A stretch of DNA of 64,000 nt from Flavobacteriaceae bacterium (GTDB taxonomy: Bacteria > Bacteroidota > Bacteroidia > Flavobacteriales > Flavobacteriaceae): NCBI GenBank assembly GCA_017852075.1, contig JAFMLQ010000001.1:1-64000 (forward strand), written 5' to 3'. A program made the position numbers and the translations under genes. Within the stretch, counting starts at the first letter, position 1. Every line of letters starts with the position of its first letter. Shown piece by piece: positions 1 through 9,745 of this stretch. The notes below the pieces were generated by a model. The model had not been told where the DNA came from and did no database searches. It saw nothing but the letters and a program-made list of their open reading frames with translations.

Positions 1-47
1 CGTTGACAGATTAGCAATCTGCTCCATTACCACTCTGGCACCTCTCC
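1..47 (-). tRNA. tRNA-Ser (anticodon GCU), 3' part truncated by window edge
   Basis: Reverse complement ggagaggtgccagagtggtaatggagcagattgctaatctgtcaacg: GGAGAGG acceptor 5' strand, D-arm, anticodon stem GCAGA/TCTGT around loop TTGCTAA (anticodon GCT at 13-15). Confidence 0.9.
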
Positions 48-104
48 AAAATTGGAATTCAAAAGTAATAGTTCCCAGCAAAGTAAACAATCTTTTTTTT
101 GATA

Positions 105-2168
105 TTATTCAGGATATTCAATCCGAAGTTGATATACGTTCACTAGCTTCTTAAAAAGTACCTTTTTAATCGTTTCGATTTCAGAAAATGTGATGTCAGA
201 GGAGTTAAATTGTTGTGCTGCCATTTTTCCGTCGATGATTTTATCAATAAAAGCCTGCAACTCATTGATATTGGGTTCTTTTAAGCTTTTTGAAGCCGCT
301 TCAACAGCATCTGCCATCATCAAAATAGCGGTTTCTTTGGAGAAGGGTTTAGGTCCTAAATACCTAAAGTCTTCAATATTTACCTTATCGGGGGTAAGCT
401 CTTCTTGCTTTTTATAAAAATAATAAACCGTAGATGTTCCGTGATGCGTTCTAATAAAATCAATGATTCGATCAGGAATCTTATTTTTTTGAGCAATTGC
501 AACACCATCCAATACGTGGTTGATAATAATTTCTGCGCTTTGTTTGGGTGTAAGCTCCTCATGAGGGGAAAGAGTTCCTGTCTGATTTTCTGAAAAATAC
601 ATCGGGGATTTTAGTTTACCAATATCGTGATACAGTGCGCCTACTCTTACCAAAAGGGTGTTTGCACCAATCTCATTTGCTGCGGCTTCTGCCAAATTGG
701 CAACTTGAAGAGAGTGATGGAAAGTGCCAGGTGCTTTATCAGAAAGTTCCTTAAGCAAATTGGAATTGGTGTCTGATAATTCCAGCAAAGAAACATCTGA
801 AACCAAACCGAATATTCGCTCATAAATATAAATTAGAGGTTGTACAAAAAGCATCAGTAAACCGTTGAGCATGAATAACCCCATGGGCGCAAAGTTAATT
901 TGCAGAAGATTTCCTTCTTGAATAGTAGTAAAGGCTACATAACCCGTAAGATAAACCAAAACAATTTGTCCTACAGAAATAAATAAATTTGCGCGTCGGT
1001 ATAATTGAGCCACAGATTGAATCGTCACTATTCCTGCTGTTATTTGGAGAAATACAAATTCAAAACTATTTGGAACTATAAATCCCAAAAGCAATACCGT
1101 CAAAAGGTGAATAAAAAGCCCCAATCGTGCATCAAAAAAGGCTTTGATAATTAAGGGCAGAATACAAATTGGAACCGCAAAGACATAATTTGTATTGTAA
1201 TTTATGGTCAAAGTAACAGAAATTATAACCACCAGAATATTAAAAAAAATAAACGTCAATTTGCGATTGTCCTCATAAATAGAAAAACGATAAATATTAA
1301 GAAACAATAACAAAAGGGTAAAGGTCAATACAATAAGTATGCTATAACCAAATAGGACCCAATATGAACTTTGTCCTTCCTGTTGTAAGGTAAATTCTTT
1401 ACGGAGTGAATTTAATATCTCAAACGTTTCTTCATCCACAAGGGCACCTTCAGCAACAATTAATTTCCCAGAAGGTATAAAACCACGTGATCTGGAAATA
1501 TTTTGAAGCACTTGTGCCTTGGCAGTTTCATAAAAGTTCTTATCCAAACTGACATTTGGAACTATAAGCTCAAAGAAAAGATCCTTATACATATCTTCAA
1601 ATGGGACATAAGAAGAGCTAACTATCCGGCTACCGATAAACTCAAAAAGCTTTTCTGGTTTGAAAAATTTATTTACCAAGATTGGTATCTCAGTTTGCCC
1701 TTGTATCAAAAGAATTTCCGGGTTCCCCTGATGGACATAGTTCGGTGGCAACACTCCGTAAAAGTAAACCTCGTCCAGGAGTTGTTTTCCAAAATCATAC
1801 AAACTATCCAATACCATCGGATTCTGTTGATCTTGAAAAAATCCAATAAAGGCTTCAGCGTATTTTGAATAAACTTGATTTTTTATAGTTTCATCAGCTC
1901 GTAAATAAAGTTTTAAGTTTTTTAGGGCGGTCGCCTCGTCTTTTTTGACTTCTGCTTCAGATTTTAAAATTGAAAAATCAAAGGGGGAATAAAAATCAGG
2001 ATATTGCCATACCCTACCCTTTTGAAATTCGTATTTGAACTGTCCTCCTAAAGGAAAAATATAAAGGATCAATACCGAGCTGGATAAAATCAATAAAGAC
2101 TTGTAAAATAGTCCTTGCTGGGCGACAATATACTTCCAAACTGATTTCAAAAATCTTCTTTTAACCAA
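105..2168 (-). CDS. 7TM-HD family cyclic-dinucleotide phosphohydrolase (PgpH/YqfF-like)
   Basis: 687 aa; N-terminal TM, extracellular region, multi-TM block, C-terminal HD domain with 'GALYHDIGKL' and 'THHGTS' motifs. Confidence 0.88.
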   Translation of the reverse strand: MVKRRFLKSVWKYIVAQQGLFYKSLLILSSSVLILYIFPLGGQFKYEFQKGRVWQYPDFYSPFDFSILKSEAEVKKDEATALKNLKLYLRADETIKNQVYSKYAEAFIGFFQDQQNPMVLDSLYDFGKQLLDEVYFYGVLPPNYVHQGNPEILLIQGQTEIPILVNKFFKPEKLFEFIGSRIVSSSYVPFEDMYKDLFFELIVPNVSLDKNFYETAKAQVLQNISRSRGFIPSGKLIVAEGALVDEETFEILNSLRKEFTLQQEGQSSYWVLFGYSILIVLTFTLLLLFLNIYRFSIYEDNRKLTFIFFNILVVIISVTLTINYNTNYVFAVPICILPLIIKAFFDARLGLFIHLLTVLLLGFIVPNSFEFVFLQITAGIVTIQSVAQLYRRANLFISVGQIVLVYLTGYVAFTTIQEGNLLQINFAPMGLFMLNGLLMLFVQPLIYIYERIFGLVSDVSLLELSDTNSNLLKELSDKAPGTFHHSLQVANLAEAAANEIGANTLLVRVGALYHDIGKLKSPMYFSENQTGTLSPHEELTPKQSAEIIINHVLDGVAIAQKNKIPDRIIDFIRTHHGTSTVYYFYKKQEELTPDKVNIEDFRYLGPKPFSKETAILMMADAVEAASKSLKEPNINELQAFIDKIIDGKMAAQQFNSSDITFSEIETIKKVLFKKLVNVYQLRIEYPE

Positions 2169-2218
2169 AACTACATAAACTTGGGCGGATTACTGCTATT
2201 TTGACTTCAGTTCAAGGC

Positions 2219-2244
2219 TTGTGGATTTAAAATTCCTATTTTTG
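2219..2244 (+). promoter_or_regulatory. Candidate Bacteroidota promoter (TTG ... TATTTTTG)
   Basis: TATTTTTG matches TAnnTTTG at 2237-2244; TTG 15 nt upstream; precedes the NlpC/P60 ORF. Confidence 0.4.
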
Positions 2245-2282
2245 TAAACGCTTTAGTAACAAATTTATTTGAATATTAAATT

Positions 2283-3032
2283 TTGGAATACGGCATTTGT
2301 CATTTAAGCATCGTTCCGATGCGAAGTGAAAATTCTCATCGATGTGAGTTGGTTTCACAGCTTCTTTACGGTGATTGTTTTAAAATCATTTCAAAGAAAA
2401 AAGGGTGGCTACAAATCCTAGCCCTTGCCGATGATTACAAAGGCTGGATCGACGAAAAACAGGCGCAGGCTATTTCAAAATCAGATGCAGAAAAAATTAC
2501 TTTCAATTCTCCTCTTTATAGCACCCGATTGGTAGATTACGCCGAGACTCCTGAACATCATTTAACCGCAATAGTATTGGGCAGTAATATCGGCGCCTGT
2601 AGTTGGTTAGGAGATCGATACGAAGGGCCTACACAAGAAAAAAAAATAGACAAATCCAAGCTTCTTAAAACCGCATCGTTATATTTAAACACTCCGTATT
2701 TATGGGGAGGTAAAACACCTATGGGAATTGACTGTTCGGGACTTACTCAGATGACCTACCGAATCAATGGAGTATCAATTCCTAGAGACGCCTCCGATCA
2801 GGCACAAGTAGGTGAAACCTTAAGTTTTATTGAAGAAAGTGAAGCCGGAGATTTAGCTTTTTTTGATAATGCTGAAGGTGAAATTATTCATGTAGGTTTA
2901 CTTCTAGAAAATCATTACATATTACATGCACACGGAAAGGTGCGAATTGATCGAATTGATCAAACAGGAATCTACAACACCGAAACCCAACAACATTCCC
3001 ACAAGCTTAGAATTATTAAAAAAATGATATAA
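2283..3032 (+). CDS. C40 family peptidase, SH3 + NlpC/P60 domain
   Basis: 'YLWGGKTPMGIDCSGLTQM' catalytic Cys motif and 'HVGLLL' His motif; TTG start. Confidence 0.9.
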   Translation: MEYGICHLSIVPMRSENSHRCELVSQLLYGDCFKIISKKKGWLQILALADDYKGWIDEKQAQAISKSDAEKITFNSPLYSTRLVDYAETPEHHLTAIVLGSNIGACSWLGDRYEGPTQEKKIDKSKLLKTASLYLNTPYLWGGKTPMGIDCSGLTQMTYRINGVSIPRDASDQAQVGETLSFIEESEAGDLAFFDNAEGEIIHVGLLLENHYILHAHGKVRIDRIDQTGIYNTETQQHSHKLRIIKKMI

Positions 3033-3033
3033 A

Positions 3034-3059
3034 AAAACCCTCGCTATTGGGAGGGTTTT
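3034..3059. terminator. Bidirectional intrinsic terminator
   Basis: AAAACCCTC-gctattgg-GAGGGTTTT hairpin flanked by A/T runs between convergent genes. Confidence 0.8.
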
Positions 3060-3085
3060 AAATTATATTTTGAAGGAGCTATTAG

Positions 3086-4306
3086 TTATTCCACCATTTC
3101 TTTCATCCTCTTAAAACCTTCATTGTTACCCAGTGTTCCATAAATATTCATCAATGTTTTTATGGCTTCTTGGTTTTTATTGAGTTCTACAAGTTTTTCT
3201 AAAACAGGGACACATTCTCTGTAAAGTTCCTCTCTTTTAAGCTTTAGTTCGTCATAACGAACATTATCCGCTCTAGAGGTTCCTAAACCATTCATTTCTT
3301 CTACAATTTCACTTTCTCCTTGGAGAATGAGCGAAACCAGATTGAGGTAACCTGATTCATAATTGGGATCCAATTCAATTGTTTTTTCATAGTATTCCCT
3401 TGCTTCTTCTGTATTTCCATTCTGAGCATTTACTACACCCAAATTAAAATAAAGTGTTGCGTTATTGGGATCCTGTGCAATTGCTTCTTTCATCAACTCT
3501 CCGAAACGTTCTGTTTCTTCAAGTTGAATGTATAAATTTGCTTCTGTCAAAATAAGATTCAAATCCTTAGGATCTTCCATTCGAGCTAACTTTACGGCAC
3601 CCATTGCCTTTTCATTATCTCCAATTTGAGCATAAATTAAAGCGATATTTTTGATGATTTCAGGGTATCTTGACTCAGTGGTTTCTTCTCTAAAATCAGT
3701 ATATTCATTCGTTTTTTTGTAAATACTGTATTCCGACTCAGAAAGTTCAACCTCTTCATCTGATTTTGCAGGCTTTGCAAAATATTGTGTTACGACTCCG
3801 TCATATTTGATTTCTTTGAGTAAATTATAATACTTCAAGGCATTGTCAAAATCCTGTCCATTTACAGCACTTGAAGCGGCAAAGTATAAATAGTCTTTGT
3901 TCGTCTCAGGGTCTATAGTGTAGGCTAAATATAGTTTTGAAGCGGCTTCTGCGTAACGTTGTTCGGCATTGTCTTCAATAGCACTATTTACAACAGCAGA
4001 TGTAAGCGAAATCACTTCATTGGCATACTCTGGATCATTACCCCCCGCAGCTTCATACGCTTTAAATTTATCTAAAGAAGATTGAAATTCTTTATTGACC
4101 CGATCTATCTTTGCCTCTAAATAAGTTTTTTGTAATGTGACTTTATCATCGGCAGTATCAAACAGTGCTGCATTGGTTTCTAAAATATCCGTAGCGCCTT
4201 GAACATCACCTGCATCAAACGCTTTAATGGCTTTCTTGATTTCTTTCTTTTGTCCAATGGAAACAGAAAGTGTAAAAATAAAAATTAGAGTTAATAGGTT
4301 TTTCAT
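3086..4306 (-). CDS. Tetratricopeptide repeat protein, secreted
   Basis: Signal peptide MKNLLTLIFIFTLSVSIGQ; TPR pattern (e.g. NATLYFNLGVVNAQNGNTEEAREYYEKTIELDPN). Confidence 0.85.
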   Translation of the reverse strand: MKNLLTLIFIFTLSVSIGQKKEIKKAIKAFDAGDVQGATDILETNAALFDTADDKVTLQKTYLEAKIDRVNKEFQSSLDKFKAYEAAGGNDPEYANEVISLTSAVVNSAIEDNAEQRYAEAASKLYLAYTIDPETNKDYLYFAASSAVNGQDFDNALKYYNLLKEIKYDGVVTQYFAKPAKSDEEVELSESEYSIYKKTNEYTDFREETTESRYPEIIKNIALIYAQIGDNEKAMGAVKLARMEDPKDLNLILTEANLYIQLEETERFGELMKEAIAQDPNNATLYFNLGVVNAQNGNTEEAREYYEKTIELDPNYESGYLNLVSLILQGESEIVEEMNGLGTSRADNVRYDELKLKREELYRECVPVLEKLVELNKNQEAIKTLMNIYGTLGNNEGFKRMKEMVE

Positions 4307-4325
4307 TGTATTTGTTTAAAATAAT

Positions 4326-6821
4326 TTATTCAATAATAGTGCCATCGTTTACTTCAAGATCATTTACATCTTCAATTGGATCATCGTCTTTCATAACTTT
4401 GGCCACTGCTGCTATGGTGTCATCTCCCTTCAGGTTAATGAGTTTTACTCCTTGAGTAGCGCGACCCATAATCCGTAACGTACTTATTTCCATTCGTATG
4501 GCAATACCAGATTTGTTGATAATCATCAAATCATCTTGATCAGTAACATTTTTGATGGATACTAGTTTTCCTGTTTTTTCAGTAATGGAAATAGTTTTCA
4601 CACCCTTACCTCCTCGGTTGGTCACTCGATAATCTTCCACGCTAGAACGTTTTCCATATCCATGCTCTGAAACCACAAGAATATTGGCATCCATATCATT
4701 TACAGCAATCATTCCGACTACTTCATCGTTTTTGTCATTAAGAGTGATTCCCCGAACTCCCGAAGCACCTCTCCCCATAGGACGCGTTTTACTCTCTTCA
4801 AATCGAATAGCTTTTCCAGATTTGACAGCCAACATAACATGACTGTTACCTGTGGTGAGCTTTGCCTCCAAAAGTTCATCTCCATCACGGACACTTATTG
4901 CGTTAATTCCGTTGGTTCGTGGACGAGAATATTGTTCTAAAGAAGTTTTCTTGACTTGACCCTTTCGAGTAGCCATAATTACATAATGGGAATTTACATA
5001 GTCCTCGTCTTTTAAATCTTGTGTACAAATAAAAGCCTTGACCTTGTCGTCCTGCTCAATATTGATAAGATTTTGGATTGCTCTTCCTTTAGAGGTTTTC
5101 GAGCCTTCGGGAATTTCAAATACCCGCATCCAAAAACACTTTCCTTTTTGTGTAAAAAACAACATGTATTGATGATTGGTTCCTACAAAGAGATCTTGTA
5201 GAAAATCCTCATCCCTTGTCGTAGAGGCCTTTTGCCCTACTCCACCTCTATTTTGAGTTTTATATTCAACTAGAGGAGTTCTTTTTATGTAGCCTGCGTG
5301 AGAAATTGTAATGACAACTTTATCATCGGGAATCATATCTTCCATACTAAAGTCTCCTCCAGCATATTCGATATTCGAACGACGTTCGTCTCCGTATTTT
5401 TCTTTAATTACACTAAGTTCCTCTTTAATAATATCCATTCTGCGATCCTTTTTTTCAAGTATGTCCTTGAGATCTGCAATGGTTTTGAGTAGTTCATCGT
5501 ATTCAGTTCTGAGTTTGTCTTGTTCTAAACCTGTCAATTGTCTCAAGCGCATTTCAACAATCGCTTTAGCCTGAATTTCAGAAAGTTCAAATCGTTTAAT
5601 CAAATTCTCCCTAGCAGCATCTGCATTTTGAGATCCTCGGATTATGGAGATTACTTCATCAATATTATCTGAAGCAATTATAAGTCCTTCTAAAATATGC
5701 GCCCGTTCCTCCGCTTTTCGCAACTCATATTGAGTTCTTCTAACCACCACATCGTGACGGTGTTCTACGAAATGGTGAATCATATCTTTCAGATTCAACA
5801 TTTGCGGCCTTCCTTTGACTAGTGCAATGTTATTGACACTAAATGAAGATTGAAGAGAAGTATATTTGTATAATTTGTTTAAGACAATATTGGGTACTGC
5901 GTCTCTTTTTAGTACATAAACGACGCGCATTCCATTTCGGTCTGACTCATCTCGAATTGTGCTAATTCCTTCAATTTTCTTATCGTTGATAAGTTCGGCA
6001 GTTTTTCGAATCATTTCTGCCTTATTTACTTGAAAGGGGATTTCATTTACGATAATACATTCCCTTCCATTAACTTCTTCAATATTTGCCTTGGCTCTGA
6101 TTACAATTCGCCCACGACCTGTTAAAAAAGCTTCTCTAACGCCTTCATAACCATAGATTGTTCCTCCAGTAGGGAAATCTGGAGCCTTGATGGTTTGAAT
6201 CAATTCCTCAATGGTAATATCATTGTTGTCGATGTACTGAATGGTTCCCTCTACCACTTCGGTTAGATTATGGGGTGGCATATTTGTAGCCATACCTACA
6301 GCAATTCCTGAAGCACCATTAATTAATAAATTAGGAACTCGTGTAGGAAGTACAGTAGGTTCTTTAAGAGTATCGTCAAAATTGAGTTGCAGATCTACCG
6401 TTTCTTTATCGATATCTGCCATCAAATCTTCGGACATTTTTTGCATTCGTGCTTCAGTATAACGCATTGCAGCAGGACTGTCGCCATCCACAGAACCAAA
6501 GTTACCCTGACCGTCCACCAGCATGTACCGCAAACTCCACTCTTGGGCCATACGGACCATGGTGTCATAAACTGAGCTGTCGCCGTGGGGATGATACTTC
6601 CCCAGCACCTCTCCGACAATACGAGCTGATTTTTTATACGCAGTATTAGACCTTATGCCTAGTTCGTGCATTCCGAATAGTACGCGTCTATGTACGGGTT
6701 TTAATCCATCCCGAACATCAGGAAGTGCACGTGACACAATGACAGACATTGAATAATCAATGTATGCCGATTTCATTTCATCTTCTATCTTAATAGGAAT
6801 GAGCTTATCTCCTTCGTTCAT
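4326..6821 (-). CDS. gyrA: DNA gyrase subunit A
   Basis: 831 aa; '[22 protein letters not shown]', '[22 protein letters not shown]', catalytic Tyr '[10 protein letters not shown]', C-terminal beta-pinwheel. Confidence 0.97.
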   Translation of the reverse strand: MNEGDKLIPIKIEDEMKSAYIDYSMSVIVSRALPDVRDGLKPVHRRVLFGMHELGIRSNTAYKKSARIVGEVLGKYHPHGDSSVYDTMVRMAQEWSLRYMLVDGQGNFGSVDGDSPAAMRYTEARMQKMSEDLMADIDKETVDLQLNFDDTLKEPTVLPTRVPNLLINGASGIAVGMATNMPPHNLTEVVEGTIQYIDNNDITIEELIQTIKAPDFPTGGTIYGYEGVREAFLTGRGRIVIRAKANIEEVNGRECIIVNEIPFQVNKAEMIRKTAELINDKKIEGISTIRDESDRNGMRVVYVLKRDAVPNIVLNKLYKYTSLQSSFSVNNIALVKGRPQMLNLKDMIHHFVEHRHDVVVRRTQYELRKAEERAHILEGLIIASDNIDEVISIIRGSQNADAARENLIKRFELSEIQAKAIVEMRLRQLTGLEQDKLRTEYDELLKTIADLKDILEKKDRRMDIIKEELSVIKEKYGDERRSNIEYAGGDFSMEDMIPDDKVVITISHAGYIKRTPLVEYKTQNRGGVGQKASTTRDEDFLQDLFVGTNHQYMLFFTQKGKCFWMRVFEIPEGSKTSKGRAIQNLINIEQDDKVKAFICTQDLKDEDYVNSHYVIMATRKGQVKKTSLEQYSRPRTNGINAISVRDGDELLEAKLTTGNSHVMLAVKSGKAIRFEESKTRPMGRGASGVRGITLNDKNDEVVGMIAVNDMDANILVVSEHGYGKRSSVEDYRVTNRGGKGVKTISITEKTGKLVSIKNVTDQDDLMIINKSGIAIRMEISTLRIMGRATQGVKLINLKGDDTIAAVAKVMKDDDPIEDVNDLEVNDGTIIE

Positions 6822-7036
6822 GTGAGTTGTTTAGTATGGTAGCTAAAATAAGGAATAAGCCTACAATTCGCCATCAAAATAGAGCCTTAATTAATAAAAT
6901 TATTAACAGAAATTTGATTCTTTTTGTCGGTAAATAATCTCACTTCTTTTTTTGAATTCTTAATATTTTTTTGTCTATTAGCAGGGTACAACACTTTGGT
7001 CTGTTATTTGCCGAAGTAATATTTTAAACAGAAGCT

Positions 7037-9586
7037 ATGGATGATAATTTTTCACCACGTGTAAAAGATGTAATCGCATTCAGTAAAGAAGAGGCCTTAA
7101 GATTAGGGCACAACTTTATCGGTACGGAACATCTCATGTTGGGGATTTTGAGAGATGGAGGCGGAAAAGCAATAGCTATCTTAAACGCTATCGAAGTAAA
7201 CCTTGAAGAATTGAGACGTAAAGTTGAAATCCTCAATCCTGCAGGAGTCGAAGAAACCCCTCTGTTAAACGACAAAAAGAACCTTCACCTCACTAGACAA
7301 GCAGAACGGGCTCTCAAAACCACTTTTTTGGAAGCCAAGTTATTTCAAAGTGAATTAATCAATACGGTGCATTTACTTCTGTGTATTCTCAGAAATGAAA
7401 ATGACCCTACAACAAAACTTCTTTCTCAGCTCAATGTAGATTATGATATTGTAAAAGAACAATTCAAACTCATGTTGGCAAACGATACAGATACTTCTTT
7501 CGATGACCTTCCTTCTGGAGTTTCGTTCCCAGAAGAAAAAGAAAATGAGGATGATAGCAAAGAAAATCCCTTCATTCCCACATCAGAATCCAAAACTTCA
7601 AAAAAATCTAAAACCCCCGTTTTAGACAATTTTGGTCGTGACATTACTGTACTTGCCGAGCAAGAAAAATTAGATCCTGTAGTAGGAAGAGATAAAGAAA
7701 TTGAACGTGTTTCACAAATCCTTAGTAGAAGAAAGAAAAACAACCCCTTACTGATTGGTGAACCTGGAGTAGGTAAATCAGCCATAGCAGAGGGTCTTGC
7801 CCTTCGTATCATTCAAAAGCGAGTTTCTCGTGTACTTTACAATAAACGTGTGGTCAGTCTAGATCTAGCCAGTTTGGTAGCCGGTACAAAATACAGAGGA
7901 CAGTTTGAAGAGCGCATGAAAGCGCTAATGAACGAACTAGAGAAAAATGATGACATCATTTTATTTATCGATGAAATTCACACTATAGTAGGTGCAGGAG
8001 GAGCTACTGGAAGCCTTGACGCCTCTAACATGTTCAAGCCAGCCCTTGCAAGGGGAGAAATTCAATGTATCGGGGCTACAACCCTAGACGAATATCGTCA
8101 AAACATTGAAAAAGACGGTGCTTTAGAACGTCGTTTTCAGAAGGTGCTTGTGGAACAAACCAGCACTGAGGAAACTTTAGAAATCCTCAAAAATATCAAA
8201 GAACGATATGAAAATCATCACAACGTTAATTATACCGATGATGCACTGAGTGCATGTGTTGACCTAACTGATAGGTATATGTCAGATCGGTTTCTTCCAG
8301 ACAAAGCAATTGATGCTTTAGATGAGGCTGGTTCTAGAGTACATATTAATAATATGAGTGTACCGCAGGAAATTATCGATTTGGAAAACCAACTAGACCA
8401 AGTTAGAGAATTGAAAAATTCTGTAGTCAAAAAACAAAAGTATGAGGAAGCTGCTAAGCTTCGAGATGACGAAAAACGTGTGGAACGCCTACTCGTTGAA
8501 GCACAAGAAAAATGGCAGGAGGAATCCAAACAAAACCGTGTTACAGTAAATGATAACGATATTGCAGACGTGGTATCTATGATGACCAACGTACCTGTAA
8601 ATAAAATTGTCAGGTCTGAAAAAACAAAACTATCAAAATTAGCTAGTGTCATTGAAACCAAATTAATAGGACAAAGTGAAGCCGTTGAAAAGGTAGTCAA
8701 AGCGATTCAGCGAAATCGTGCTGGGCTCAAAGCACCAGACAAACCAATCGGATCGTTTATTTTCCTTGGACAAACAGGAGTAGGAAAAACTCAATTGGCA
8801 AAAATTCTTGCCTCTGAAATCTTTGATTCAGAAGAAAATCTTATTCGTGTTGATATGAGTGAATACATGGAAAAATTTGCCATTTCAAGATTGATTGGCT
8901 CACCTCCTGGCTATGTAGGTTATGAAGAAGGGGGTCAATTGACCGAAAAAGTCCGAAGACGTCCCTATTCAGTAATTTTATTGGACGAAGTTGAAAAAGC
9001 ACATCCTGATATTTTCAATATGTTGCTACAGGTTCTTGACGATGGATTTTTAACTGATAGCTTAGGAAGAAAAATCAACTTCCAAAACACGATAATCATC
9101 ATGACTTCCAACGTCGGAGCGCGTCAAGTCAAAGACTTTGGCACTGGCCTAGGTTTTGAGACGGCATCGCAAAAAGCCCAATCTCAAGAAATTGAAAAAG
9201 GAGTTATTGAAAAGGAATTGAAAAAGACTTTTTCTCCCGAATTTCTCAACCGTATAGACGATATCGTTGTCTTTAATCCCTTGGATAAAAAAGATATTCG
9301 AAAAATTGTTGATATTGAGTTAGTGAAACTTATACAACGTATCAATCAACTTGGATATCAAATTGAAGTTTCTAAAGCAGCAAAAGACTTTATTGCAGAA
9401 AAAGGATTTGATAGTAAATATGGTGCAAGACCTTTGAACCGTGCGATCCAAAAACATTTAGAAGATCTTGTAGCAGAAAACGTGGTGAACAATGCAATCA
9501 AAGAAGGAGACAAAATTTTAGTCGATCAAAATGAAGATGGCGAAAAACTTCTATTAAAAATCAACCAAGAATTGGAGACATCGTAA
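7037..9586 (+). CDS. clpC: ATP-dependent Clp protease ATP-binding subunit ClpC
   Basis: Clp N-domain, two AAA modules (GEPGVGKSAIAEGLA; GQTGVGKTQLAK), UVR region between them, ClpB/C D2 domain. Confidence 0.95.
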   Translation: MDDNFSPRVKDVIAFSKEEALRLGHNFIGTEHLMLGILRDGGGKAIAILNAIEVNLEELRRKVEILNPAGVEETPLLNDKKNLHLTRQAERALKTTFLEAKLFQSELINTVHLLLCILRNENDPTTKLLSQLNVDYDIVKEQFKLMLANDTDTSFDDLPSGVSFPEEKENEDDSKENPFIPTSESKTSKKSKTPVLDNFGRDITVLAEQEKLDPVVGRDKEIERVSQILSRRKKNNPLLIGEPGVGKSAIAEGLALRIIQKRVSRVLYNKRVVSLDLASLVAGTKYRGQFEERMKALMNELEKNDDIILFIDEIHTIVGAGGATGSLDASNMFKPALARGEIQCIGATTLDEYRQNIEKDGALERRFQKVLVEQTSTEETLEILKNIKERYENHHNVNYTDDALSACVDLTDRYMSDRFLPDKAIDALDEAGSRVHINNMSVPQEIIDLENQLDQVRELKNSVVKKQKYEEAAKLRDDEKRVERLLVEAQEKWQEESKQNRVTVNDNDIADVVSMMTNVPVNKIVRSEKTKLSKLASVIETKLIGQSEAVEKVVKAIQRNRAGLKAPDKPIGSFIFLGQTGVGKTQLAKILASEIFDSEENLIRVDMSEYMEKFAISRLIGSPPGYVGYEEGGQLTEKVRRRPYSVILLDEVEKAHPDIFNMLLQVLDDGFLTDSLGRKINFQNTIIIMTSNVGARQVKDFGTGLGFETASQKAQSQEIEKGVIEKELKKTFSPEFLNRIDDIVVFNPLDKKDIRKIVDIELVKLIQRINQLGYQIEVSKAAKDFIAEKGFDSKYGARPLNRAIQKHLEDLVAENVVNNAIKEGDKILVDQNEDGEKLLLKINQELETS

Positions 9587-9695
9587 AAAAAAGAGGTTTT
9601 TTTTACTCGCACTTTAAAAGTTTTCATTTGTGAAGTCTTTTTAGACCCAAATTGTTTTAAACCAAGCAATAAATAGTATTTTTACGCCTGTTTTA

Positions 9696-9728
9696 ATGAC
9701 CAGCTACCCTGCCATAACAAAGGTTTAG
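9696..9728 (+). CDS. Putative 10-codon upstream ORF / leader peptide (MTSYPAITKV)
   Basis: ATG ACC AGC TAC CCT GCC ATA ACA AAG GTT TAG, 17 nt before the thrA ATG; contains Thr and Ile codons. No attenuator hairpin seen. Confidence 0.2.
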   Translation: MTSYPAITKV

Positions 9729-9745
9729 CTCGTACACAATTGAAT

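Noticed and set aside
1-104. tRNA-Ser as an integration hotspot
   Set aside because: The tRNA is cut by the window edge and the visible side continues into ordinary housekeeping genes with no integrase or direct repeat.
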